Assembly (NCBI GenBank): GCA_032252755.1
Contig: JAVUPY010000051.1
Location: 62,001 to 126,000, forward strand
DNA: 64,000 bases
Reading direction: 5' to 3'
Origin: Terriglobia bacterium
GTDB lineage: Bacteria; Acidobacteriota; Terriglobia; Terriglobales; Acidobacteriaceae
The notes under the pieces are model-generated. The model was not told where the DNA came from. It saw only the letters and a program-made list of their open reading frames with translations, and did no database searches. Below are positions 17,413 to 24,775 of this stretch, one piece after another (positions within the stretch are counted from its first letter, which is position 1; the number at the start of each line of letters is the position of its first letter). A program made the position numbers and the translations under genes.

Positions 17413-17487
17413 ATCGAGCCATCGTGCCATTGCGTCATCTTGCCATTGAACAAATGGCTCGATGGCTCGATCGCCCGACGGCTCGAT
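17413..17487. repeat. Family A hairpin before the capsid gene
   Basis: 34-nt arms at 17413-17446 and 17454-17487 with a 7-nt loop. Here both arms carry atcgagcc and atggctcg units. It ends 25 bases before the ribosome site of the capsid gene. Confidence 0.85.
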
Positions 17488-17522
17488 CTTCTTCGCTCCC
17501 GAGCGGAGCGCGAAAGGACATT

Positions 17523-18494
17523 ATGAGGACCCAATTCATCGATCTGAACGCCGCCGCCGACTTCATCGGACCCGGCGCAGTGGAAATCAACCGTTACCAG
17601 ACCGAGATCACCGACATCGTTCGCCGTCGCGGAATCTTCGGGCAGCGCATCAAGCAGATGCCCGCGACCGGGCATCCGTCGCGTTTCTTCGAGCAGACCG
17701 CGATCCCGTCGCCTTCCGCCGCGAGCGCCTTCGTTGATCCGCGCAACATCGTCGCGACCGTCAGTTCGCCGACACGTGTCGAGCGCTCCGTCCCGCTCAA
17801 GGCCCTGGTATCGCAGATCAACTACAACCTCTTCGACCTGGAAGTGGGCGCGCAGCAGAGCCAGTTCGCCTACCTGCAGGCGAAGGATCTCGCCGACGCC
17901 GTGGACGGCCTCATGCGCACGCATGACGTCGCGCTGTGGAACGGCAATGACACCTCGCTGAGCGCGCCGACCACCACGCAGTACTACGGCGCCTCCGCGC
18001 AGATCGATGCCGGCGGCAACATCGCCACCGTCGATACTGACGACAGCATCGTCGACGGCATCAAGTCGGCAATCGCCGCTATGGTCGCGAACTCGAATTA
18101 CGAAGTTCGTCCCACCGCGATCTACGCCAACCCGGTGTTGCTTGACCTGATCGATCGCGAGATGAAGACGGAATTCAACGTCGTCCTCTCGCCGACTGAA
18201 GTGGCCGCGGGCCTGCGCGTGAAGACGCTCTCGACCCAGGCGGGCGAGTTGCCGCTCATCCCCGAGTTCGCGCTCGGCTACACCGGAACTCCCGGCAGCG
18301 GCACTGCCATCCTGCCGGCCTGCATCGTGAGCGAGGACATGGTCGAGTACCACTGGCTCACAGATCCCAATCCGCGCGTCTTCCAACTCGGCATGACCGG
18401 CTCGCTGGCAGCGCAGATGGTAGTCGCGAAGTTCGGCGCCGTCGTCGTAAAAGGCGCCGGCTACGCGCACTGCAAGGTCAACGTGCACCGGTAA
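17523..18494 (+). CDS. Major capsid protein
   Basis: 323 residues from the ATG at 17523, with AAAGGA upstream. The first 50 residues are extended N-arm-like. Then VPLKALVSQINYNLFDLEVG, ADAVDGLMRTHDVALWNG, PTAIYANPVLLDLIDREM and a late MVEYHWLTDPNPRVFQLGM follow the layout of HK97-fold capsid proteins: a helix-rich P domain, then A-domain strands. It forms the shell. The gene sits exactly where a capsid gene is expected, after protease and scaffold, and has its own upstream hairpin. Confidence 0.8.
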   Translation: MRTQFIDLNAAADFIGPGAVEINRYQTEITDIVRRRGIFGQRIKQMPATGHPSRFFEQTAIPSPSAASAFVDPRNIVATVSSPTRVERSVPLKALVSQINYNLFDLEVGAQQSQFAYLQAKDLADAVDGLMRTHDVALWNGNDTSLSAPTTTQYYGASAQIDAGGNIATVDTDDSIVDGIKSAIAAMVANSNYEVRPTAIYANPVLLDLIDREMKTEFNVVLSPTEVAAGLRVKTLSTQAGELPLIPEFALGYTGTPGSGTAILPACIVSEDMVEYHWLTDPNPRVFQLGMTGSLAAQMVVAKFGAVVVKGAGYAHCKVNVHR

Positions 18495-18500
18495 AACGTA

Positions 18501-18578
18501 ATCGAGCCATCGTGCCAACGGGTCATCGTGCCATCGGAGATCAAATGGCTCGATGGCCCTTTCCTCGATGGCTCGAGT
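18501..18578. repeat. Family A hairpin before the head-tail connector gene
   Basis: 34-nt left arm at 18501-18534 and a right arm from 18545 to about 18578, loop about 10 nt. It ends 3 bases before TCAGGAGG of the next gene. Confidence 0.85.
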
Positions 18579-18592
18579 TTTCAGGAGGAAAC

Positions 18593-19216
18593 ATGCAGTA
18601 TCTCGCGGATTCGGAGTACGAAACTTACGGGCTCGAGGCGGCGACACCAGCGGCCCTCATAGCCTCGGCATCTTCGCTCATCGACAGCCTCTGCCGACGC
18701 CCCGCACTCGGGGTGACGCAATATACGGAACGCATTCGCATTGCCCCGCAGACCGGCCGCGCACGCCTCAGCTACCTGCCGCTCTGCGCGGTCGACGGTG
18801 CCTCCTCGCCGCTGGCGAAGGTACGCGTTCGCTACGGCCCATCCGACTTCGGCTTCAGCAGCGACCTCGGCATGGCCGTGATGCAGGTCTTCGGACTCGC
18901 CGGTACCTGGGTCGACGTCGACATCGCGCAGTGTGAGTTCGTCGCGGCGACGGGTGAACTCATTATTCCCGCACAGGTTCTCGGCGTGCCCTACATTGAG
19001 GCCGAGGTCACCTACACAGCCGGCTTCGCGACGATCCCTGATGGCGTGAAGTTCGCCTGCGCGCAACTCGTCCGCAACGCCCAGGCGTCGCCAGCGCTCA
19101 ATGTGCGCCGCTCCGGCCTGGACAAGATGCAGTTGGAATACTTCGGCGCGAGCCTCGCCGACGATGACGTGAAGCGCCTGCTGGCCCCATTCGTCGCCGT
19201 GAGGTGCGGAGCATGA
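18593..19216 (+). CDS. Head-tail connector protein (gp6-like)
   Basis: 207 residues from the ATG at 18593, with CAGGAGG upstream. The N-terminus LEAATPAALIASASSLIDSL and the later ATIPDGVKFACAQLVRNAQA fit connector proteins that ring the portal and mount the neck. The middle is beta-rich. Its stop overlaps the next start (ATGA at 19213-19216). Position after the capsid gene supports the call. Confidence 0.68.
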   Translation: MQYLADSEYETYGLEAATPAALIASASSLIDSLCRRPALGVTQYTERIRIAPQTGRARLSYLPLCAVDGASSPLAKVRVRYGPSDFGFSSDLGMAVMQVFGLAGTWVDVDIAQCEFVAATGELIIPAQVLGVPYIEAEVTYTAGFATIPDGVKFACAQLVRNAQASPALNVRRSGLDKMQLEYFGASLADDDVKRLLAPFVAVRCGA

Positions 19217-19617
19217 GCGTCGATTGGAATGATTCCTCGCGCGCCCAGGCACCGCGCCGCGCCGCCGCCGCTATGCTGCGCGCTCTCGGCGGCTCGGAGA
19301 TCGTCCTGCGGGTCTCTGCCCCGATGGGAACGGTAGACACGCGCGGCCTCGGATTGCAGCAATACGACATCAGCGAAATCCGGCTCTCGCCCGCGATAGT
19401 TCGCGAGGTCAAGGGCGCCCCAACTCCGCGGTGGGAGGCGCTCCTTCCGGCCGCCGAAGTCGAAGCGAAGCTCGGCACTGGCCGCGAAGCGATCGCCGCA
19501 GCTCTGCACCAGAATGCCGAGATTGTCTGGAACGCCAAGACACTCCGCATTCGCGACGTCTCGACTGAACTCTTTGCCAATTGTGAGTACCTCTATCGCA
19601 TCACCCTGGGAGAGTGA
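19213..19617 (+). CDS. Putative head-closure / neck protein
   Basis: 134 residues, starting at the ATG overlapping the previous stop. Mixed alpha/beta, with PTPRWEALLPAAEVEAKLG and NAEIVWNAKTLRIRDVSTEL. Not recognised by motif. Its size, position and coupling to the connector gene fit a head-closure or neck protein. Confidence 0.55.
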   Translation: MSVDWNDSSRAQAPRRAAAAMLRALGGSEIVLRVSAPMGTVDTRGLGLQQYDISEIRLSPAIVREVKGAPTPRWEALLPAAEVEAKLGTGREAIAAALHQNAEIVWNAKTLRIRDVSTELFANCEYLYRITLGE

Positions 19618-19618
19618 C

Positions 19619-20098
19619 ATGCAGGCAGTGAAAGACAGTTTCTACATGGCGTTGCGCCAGCGCCTCGCCCAGTCTTATCCCACGCGATCCATGGGCGACA
19701 CGAATCAGCCCGCGCTGATCGTCTGTGAAAACGTATCCCAATCTTGGGTTCCCGCGAACGATGTCTTCTACCTTCGCTGGACCTCAGACGAGAAACTCTC
19801 CCCGGACGCATCCGCTGCCGGATGGCGCGCCCAGCAGTGCGAAATTACCTATGGCACGGCGGGAAGCGAGAGCGCGAACGGCGAAGACCGCGGCCGCTCG
19901 CTCGCCGAACTCGATGCCGAGCTTCACTCGATTCTAGAGCCGCGCCAAACCGCGCTCCTCGATTACACGCAAGAGCCACCCGCAATGCTGAGCGGCACGG
20001 TGCTGTGGACGCACGCAACTCTCGATGACGCAAAAGATACCGGCGGAGTCATTCAACGCACCGCGCGCCTAAGCGTTCTCTGGCAGGAGGCACAATGA
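19619..20098 (+). CDS. Putative tail-completion protein
   Basis: 159 residues from the ATG at 19619, one base after the previous stop, with GGAGAG upstream. SFYMALRQRLAQSYPTRSMG at the start and ARLSVLWQEAQ at the end. The pattern of a small alpha/beta protein following the neck gene fits tail-completion or tail-terminator proteins. No firm family. Its stop overlaps the next start by ATGA. Confidence 0.5.
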   Translation: MQAVKDSFYMALRQRLAQSYPTRSMGDTNQPALIVCENVSQSWVPANDVFYLRWTSDEKLSPDASAAGWRAQQCEITYGTAGSESANGEDRGRSLAELDAELHSILEPRQTALLDYTQEPPAMLSGTVLWTHATLDDAKDTGGVIQRTARLSVLWQEAQ

Positions 20099-21057
20099 GC
20101 ATCGATCTCGTCACCCCCAACCAACCGGTCTCGACCGCCGTGCACGCCTTCGTTGCGCCGGTCCAGCGCGACTCGAGCCAGCCGACCGTATTCGACGCCA
20201 GCCAGGCCGCGTCGTTCGATCTCACGAATCCTCCCTCGCCATGGATCGGCCTCGGTCCGGTGGAAGGCTTTCAGCGAACCGCCGTCGACGAATCTACGTC
20301 CGTTCAGTCTGGCACGGATGCGACCGTGGTCGCGCAGTTCCGCAAGAAACTCGAGGCTCATGTCTCGTTCTCATTCCGTCGCTGGGGAAAGCTGCAACTC
20401 GCCATGGGGACCGGCGGCACGCACTGGAACGTACTCGCCCCTCGAAACGACGGAGAACCGTCGCCGGCCGGTGGCGACGCGATCACGGCAATGCCTGTCC
20501 TGAACGGCTCGACCGCAACCGCGCTGCAAATCGATTCGCAATTCGCGGCGCAACTCGCCCCCGGAGACCTCGTTGCCGTCGACCTCGACTACCTCCAGCA
20601 GACCGGATACCTCGGACTTGGATACCCCGGAGCGTACGTCGTCAGTTCCGGTACTGTTTCGCTGCAAGCCGACTTCGTCCGTCGCGTGACCTTCAACGTC
20701 GGCAAGGTCGCCGCCATCGCAGGTGGAACCGTGACGCTGGAGAATCCTCTGCCGGCAGGCGATCCCCCCAATAGCGCCAGGCTGCAAAAAGTGCTCGGCT
20801 TCACAGATCGCGAGGGCGGAGCATTTCGCCAGGAGTGGTCCGCACTGTTCTTCGAAGAGACGGTCAGCGGCGGGCGTGTCTGCTACTACTACCCGCGACT
20901 GCAATCGCTTCCCCAGGCCGCAGAGAAGAAGCACATCATCCTCGACGACTACCGGGCGATGCTGCTCGAAGCGCATCTCCTCGCCCTCCCCGCAACCGAT
21001 CCGCAGGACGGCGTCAGCGCCCTCTGGTACCGAACCTACATCCCGCCGAAAGGATAA
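20095..21057 (+). CDS. Putative tail protein (possibly tail tube)
   Basis: 320 residues. Mostly beta strands with Gly/Ser turns (GYPGAYVVSSGTVSLQADFV, then VTLENPLPAGDPPNSARLQK) and a late GFTDREGGAFRQEWSALFFE, which resembles tail-tube or major-tail proteins. Start overlaps the previous stop. No tape-measure gene follows, so if it is a tail tube the tail would be unusual or absent. It may instead be a minor structural protein. Confidence 0.55.
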   Translation: MSIDLVTPNQPVSTAVHAFVAPVQRDSSQPTVFDASQAASFDLTNPPSPWIGLGPVEGFQRTAVDESTSVQSGTDATVVAQFRKKLEAHVSFSFRRWGKLQLAMGTGGTHWNVLAPRNDGEPSPAGGDAITAMPVLNGSTATALQIDSQFAAQLAPGDLVAVDLDYLQQTGYLGLGYPGAYVVSSGTVSLQADFVRRVTFNVGKVAAIAGGTVTLENPLPAGDPPNSARLQKVLGFTDREGGAFRQEWSALFFEETVSGGRVCYYYPRLQSLPQAAEKKHIILDDYRAMLLEAHLLALPATDPQDGVSALWYRTYIPPKG

Positions 21058-21124
21058 CCGGCAAGGCCACAAAGGTTCACGAAGGCCTTCGTGTCCTTAG
21101 TAGTTTGTTCTTCTCAGGAGACCC

Positions 21125-23434
21125 ATGAAGCTCTACATCGACAATCTCGACGTGGCGGGTCCGCGCGACTACACGCAGTTTCTCAGCGGCGGTCGCGGTC
21201 CCGTAATTCGCCGCAAGCTGAACCACCCCGACGAACTCGAGGCAACGCTGCTAAGCGAATCGCAGTTCATGCTGATGCCGATCGCCGGCGCACGCGTTCA
21301 ACTGGTTCGCGATGACGGCAGCAAGCTTTTCACCGGCTATCTCACCGAGCCTCTCCGGGGCGTCAGCCTCGGCGATAGCGAACGTGGTCCCTGGTATTCG
21401 TACGTGCTCAAGGCGACCGGCGATGAAGCGCTGCTCGATCATCGTCCCCTGCCCGCGCGCCCGAACTACGCCCGCGTGACTGCCGGCCAACTGCTCGAAG
21501 ATCTCGCTGAAGAACTTTGTCCCGGCGCTTTCGAAACCAGTGGCCTAGGCGACGGCGGCACCGTCGTCGCGGTTTCCTGCGGCGGAGCGCGCCGCTGGAG
21601 CGACATCGCACAACAGCTGGCAAACCAAACCCGCTGCGCCTGTCGCGTCCACGACCACGCCATTACCTTGCGCCCCGTCGAAAGCCTTGTGCACGTGCTC
21701 AACGAGAACGATCCCGCGCTCGATAACCGGAAGCTGCAGGCAGAGCAATCGGGCACCGTGGTCAACAAGGCCACTGTCCTCTCCGGCAACGAACCCGACT
21801 CTTACGTTAATGACCAGTTCGTCGGCGATGGCTACATGCTCGTCTTCTCGCTGTCGAACTATCCCTACCTCCGTACCCAGCAGACGGTTCTCGAAGAAGA
21901 ATTCACCACCTCTCTTGCGCCCTATCTCTGGGACGTCAAGGACACTGCAGGCGCATTGCAGGTGCAGCACGGCCAACTCAGCACTGCTGGCGGAACGGGA
22001 GACGCGGAGGCTTGCTCCGTCACCTTGCAGCAGGCCATCGAACTCGGCGGTGCGTGGCAGTTCCAGCACGGAGAACTTGCCGTTGACAGCGGCAGTGGCT
22101 GGATCGGTGGCCTCTTCGACCACACCATCGATGCCGCCCACTGCATCGCCGGCTTTCGCGTCACCGACTCCGGCGGCCAACGCAACATTCAGCCCCTGAT
22201 CAACGGCACCGCGGTCGGAACAGTGGTCACGGCTCGCGCCGGTTGCCGCTACGCGCTCAGCACGCGACTGTACGGCAGCGACCACTTCCGCCTTCACTCG
22301 TCTTTCTGTTCACCGGCGGGAATTCTTGGCGGGCAGGATACCGCGACGAGCATGCGCGTGGTCCTTGAGTGTCGCGAGATAGATCCTGCGAACCCGGCGA
22401 CCTTCGCGCAACCGGCGACAGCGCTGTTCGACGACCTGATCACGCGAGTGCCGTCGACGTGCTTGTACGTCCCCGTCGCCAGCGAGAACCTGCACGCCTC
22501 GCTCAATTTCCTCCGCATCCGCCGAATGCCTGAAGTCCTCGTCCGCAGCGCGCTCCAGGGACAACCCTTCCGCACGCGACTCGTAGGCGCCTTGTCCGAG
22601 GGTGCCGAGTGCGGCATCTCTACCAGCGGCGATCTCTATTTCTACTCGGTGAATCCGCCGGCACCGAACGAATCCATCGTGGTCACCTACCGCACCGCCG
22701 CGCGCGCCGCCGGCAGCGCGAGTGACGCCGAGAGCATCGCCAACCTTGTTCATGTCGGAGACGACGGTGTTCGCGCCAGCGTGGCCAGCCTGGTCGCACC
22801 TGTAGCACGGAGTTCAGAAGACTGCGTGCTCGCCGCGCAAGCGTGGCTCTCTGCGTCCAAGGACGGCGGATGGTCCGGCGAATATTCCTGCTGGCGAGAT
22901 TCGCTGCCTCTCGGAACCGAGATCTTCCCTGGCGATGCCGTCAGCGTCGTCGCTCCGTCGCGTGACGCCCGGTTCTCTGCCATCATCCGCGACGTGCAAA
23001 TCGATGTGGAAGACCTGATCGGCGAACGCGAGTGGATCAGGTTCCATTTCGCCGACGATGGCGCCGATGCCTTCGCCATGCAACTGTCTCGCGAGCAGGA
23101 CGGCTACGAGTGGCCGCGCATCGTCGTCGACGCGACTGCACCGCCGGCCCTCGATCCCCTGAGCAACGCGAAGTACACCGCGATCACCTCGACAACGCTC
23201 ATGGTCGACGCCGGCATCGATCCCCCCGCCGGCGGCGGAATCGAGGTGCGCCGCAGCGACTCCGGGTGGAGTCCCGATATCGACCGCAACCTCGCCGGAC
23301 GTTTCACCAGTCGAACTTTCACCCTGCCGCGACTGGCGCGGAACCAGCAGTACTGCTTCCGGCAGTACGACGGTTCGAACCCGCCACGCTATTCGCGACA
23401 CACAACCATCCTCTACGTGGATCTGCCGTTATGA
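21125..23434 (+). CDS. Large tail hub / baseplate-like protein
   Basis: 769 residues with AGGAG before the ATG. The first 90 residues (YIDNLDVAGPRDYTQFLSGG, later KLFTGYLTEPL) fit the beta-barrel start of tail hub (gp27/Dit-like) proteins. The middle has beta-sandwich stretches with HGQLS/HGELA repeats near 300-345, and the end has a fibronectin-type strand pattern (EVRRSDSGWSPDIDRNLAGR, then QQYCFRQYDGSNPPRYSRHT). It is expected at the tail tip to hold fibres or a lytic domain. The stop overlaps the next start. Confidence 0.6.
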   Translation: MKLYIDNLDVAGPRDYTQFLSGGRGPVIRRKLNHPDELEATLLSESQFMLMPIAGARVQLVRDDGSKLFTGYLTEPLRGVSLGDSERGPWYSYVLKATGDEALLDHRPLPARPNYARVTAGQLLEDLAEELCPGAFETSGLGDGGTVVAVSCGGARRWSDIAQQLANQTRCACRVHDHAITLRPVESLVHVLNENDPALDNRKLQAEQSGTVVNKATVLSGNEPDSYVNDQFVGDGYMLVFSLSNYPYLRTQQTVLEEEFTTSLAPYLWDVKDTAGALQVQHGQLSTAGGTGDAEACSVTLQQAIELGGAWQFQHGELAVDSGSGWIGGLFDHTIDAAHCIAGFRVTDSGGQRNIQPLINGTAVGTVVTARAGCRYALSTRLYGSDHFRLHSSFCSPAGILGGQDTATSMRVVLECREIDPANPATFAQPATALFDDLITRVPSTCLYVPVASENLHASLNFLRIRRMPEVLVRSALQGQPFRTRLVGALSEGAECGISTSGDLYFYSVNPPAPNESIVVTYRTAARAAGSASDAESIANLVHVGDDGVRASVASLVAPVARSSEDCVLAAQAWLSASKDGGWSGEYSCWRDSLPLGTEIFPGDAVSVVAPSRDARFSAIIRDVQIDVEDLIGEREWIRFHFADDGADAFAMQLSREQDGYEWPRIVVDATAPPALDPLSNAKYTAITSTTLMVDAGIDPPAGGGIEVRRSDSGWSPDIDRNLAGRFTSRTFTLPRLARNQQYCFRQYDGSNPPRYSRHTTILYVDLPL

Positions 23435-23655
23435 ATGATTTCGAACAGCGTGTTTTGACTGACCTTGCGGAATTAAAGGCCCACATGCGTTATCTCGTGG
23501 GCACGGGCAGCGAAGGCAAAATGCAGGAACTCGATTCCCGCGTTCAACGGAATGAAGCGCAATTGCACCGGATGGGCGGCATCGGTGCCGCTTTCGGCGT
23601 CCTGCTCACGCTCATCCATCTCGCCTTCGACTATTTGCGGGTACATAAGCTATGA
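23431..23655 (+). CDS. XhlA-like coiled-coil membrane protein
   Basis: 74 residues. A heptad N-terminal half (EQRVLTDLAELKAHMRYL, then DSRVQRNEAQLHRM) is followed by one hydrophobic helix (GGIGAAFGVLLTLIHLAF) and a short basic tail. This is the layout of XhlA/hemolysin-like phage proteins that work with holin and endolysin. ATGA overlaps link it to both neighbours. Confidence 0.6.
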   Translation: MNDFEQRVLTDLAELKAHMRYLVGTGSEGKMQELDSRVQRNEAQLHRMGGIGAAFGVLLTLIHLAFDYLRVHKL

Positions 23656-24098
23656 CCAGAGAAGAATTCTTGCAGCAAGCGACGGCAGCTGCCCAGGCGA
23701 GTTCCAAAACCAGCGCACTGCCCGCCGGCATCACCGTCGCGCAAGCCGCACTCGAAAGCGCATTTGGCAACTCGGCGCTTTCACGAAAAGCGAACAACTA
23801 TTTCGGCATCAAGGCCCACGGCCGCCACGCCGTTCTCGAAATGCCGACAACCGAAGTGATCAACGGAGACGTGCAGAAGGTGACCGCCCGTTTCGCCGCC
23901 TATAAAGACATGGCCGAGTGCTTCACATGCCGCGACCAGCTGATCGCCAACGGCGCGGTCTACGCCGAGGCCCGCGCGAACGCACACGATCCCGAACTGT
24001 TCACGCACGCCCTCGCGAAGCATTGGGCCACAGACCCCAGCTACGCAGAGAAAATCCTGAAGATCTATTACGAAAACAACTTAAGCAGCTTGATGTAG
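23652..24098 (+). CDS. Glucosaminidase-type endolysin (FlgJ/LytD-like)
   Basis: 148 residues. GITVAQAALESAFGNSALSR contains the probable catalytic Glu of the mannosyl-glycoprotein endo-beta-N-acetylglucosaminidase family, followed by KANNYFGIKAHG. The C-terminal ELFTHALAKHWATDPSYAEK is also conserved. It would cut murein glycan strands. There is no signal peptide, so it likely needs the neighbouring membrane protein for access to the wall. Coupled to the XhlA-like gene by ATGA. Confidence 0.82.
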   Translation: MTREEFLQQATAAAQASSKTSALPAGITVAQAALESAFGNSALSRKANNYFGIKAHGRHAVLEMPTTEVINGDVQKVTARFAAYKDMAECFTCRDQLIANGAVYAEARANAHDPELFTHALAKHWATDPSYAEKILKIYYENNLSSLM

Positions 24099-24112
24099 AC
24101 CACATTCGGTGC

Positions 24113-24142
24113 CCCACATCTGCCGCAGTTGGCAGATGTGGG
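24113..24142. repeat. Family B palindrome after the endolysin gene
   Basis: cccacatctgcc and ggcagatgtggg form a perfect 12-bp stem around gcagtt. This is the best preserved copy. Confidence 0.8.
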
Positions 24143-24217
24143 TCTTTCTGTTCCCTGCGACTTGTGACCTGTGACGTCTTTTCGACTTCAGACTTCGACT
24201 TAACTAAAGGAGCCAGC

Positions 24218-24475
24218 ATGAACTTCCTGGGAAAACTACTCAGCGGTATCGCCTTCATCCCTGCCGTCGTGCACGGGGTAGAGGCTTTATTTGGCAGCAA
24301 ATCCGGCGCGGAAAAGAAAGAAGCCGCGCTGTCCTTCGCATCCTCCGCGGTTTCGATGACCGATGCCGTCATGAACAAGCAGATCATCGATCCTGACAAA
24401 TTCCGCGACGGCCTCGGCAAAATCATCGACGGCGTCGTCCAGTGCCTCAACGCCTCTGCCTGGGCCAAGAGCTAA
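24218..24475 (+). CDS. Small hypothetical protein at the end of the lysis module
   Basis: 85 residues from the ATG at 24218 (AAAGGAG upstream). A hydrophobic N-terminal stretch (LGKLLSGIAFIPAVVHGVEA) is followed by a charged, helical remainder. It may be membrane-associated, which would suit a holin accessory. Not recognised. A terminator 80 bases on ends the cluster. Confidence 0.55.
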   Translation: MNFLGKLLSGIAFIPAVVHGVEALFGSKSGAEKKEAALSFASSAVSMTDAVMNKQIIDPDKFRDGLGKIIDGVVQCLNASAWAKS

Positions 24476-24554
24476 GTTGTGGTTGACCGTTGACTGGTAC
24501 TGGACTTAGGCTGACCTTGGTTTGGCAGACCGCGTAAGTACCGATTGGTACGGA

Positions 24555-24586
24555 AAGCTCCGGCTTGATAACCCGGAGCTTTTTCC
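24555..24586 (+). terminator. Terminator at the right end of the phage-like island
   Basis: Stem aagctccgg / ccggagctt with a 9-nt loop, then ttttccttt. Confidence 0.85.
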
Positions 24587-24730
24587 TTTGCTCTCAATAT
24601 TTTGAGATTTAACGCCAACCCTCTCATAGATTTGAAGCCAAAATTTCCCTAAATCAATGATCCTGCTAGATCGCAAGAATAGGGGGTGGGGCAAAGCAAA
24701 GAGCCCGTCCGAAGACAGGCCCTTAAGAGA

Positions 24731-24775
24731 TTTGGTCTTCAGTTTTGCCCTTTTCCCTCTACCCTTTTGCCCTTA
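24731..24775. repeat. Family C related words at the E2 3' end
   Basis: tttggtcttcagttttgccc followed by repeated ttttgccc words. The same phrase recurs before the cytochrome c gene at 26561-26647. No good stem is seen here; a gcaaagcaaagagc string 30 bases earlier is a weak partner. Confidence 0.35.

Noticed and set aside
15097-18578. CRISPR array
   Set aside because: The short units repeat every 8 bases inside hairpin arms, with genes between copies; there are no regular spacers and no cas gene.
17409-18647. 412-residue minus-strand frame opposite the capsid gene
   Set aside because: Includes the translated hairpin repeats and no domain; the + strand gene has a ribosome site and fits gene order.
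24476-24772. Attachment site or tRNA at the right end of the island
   Set aside because: No tRNA arm pairs or direct repeat matching the left end could be found by eye.
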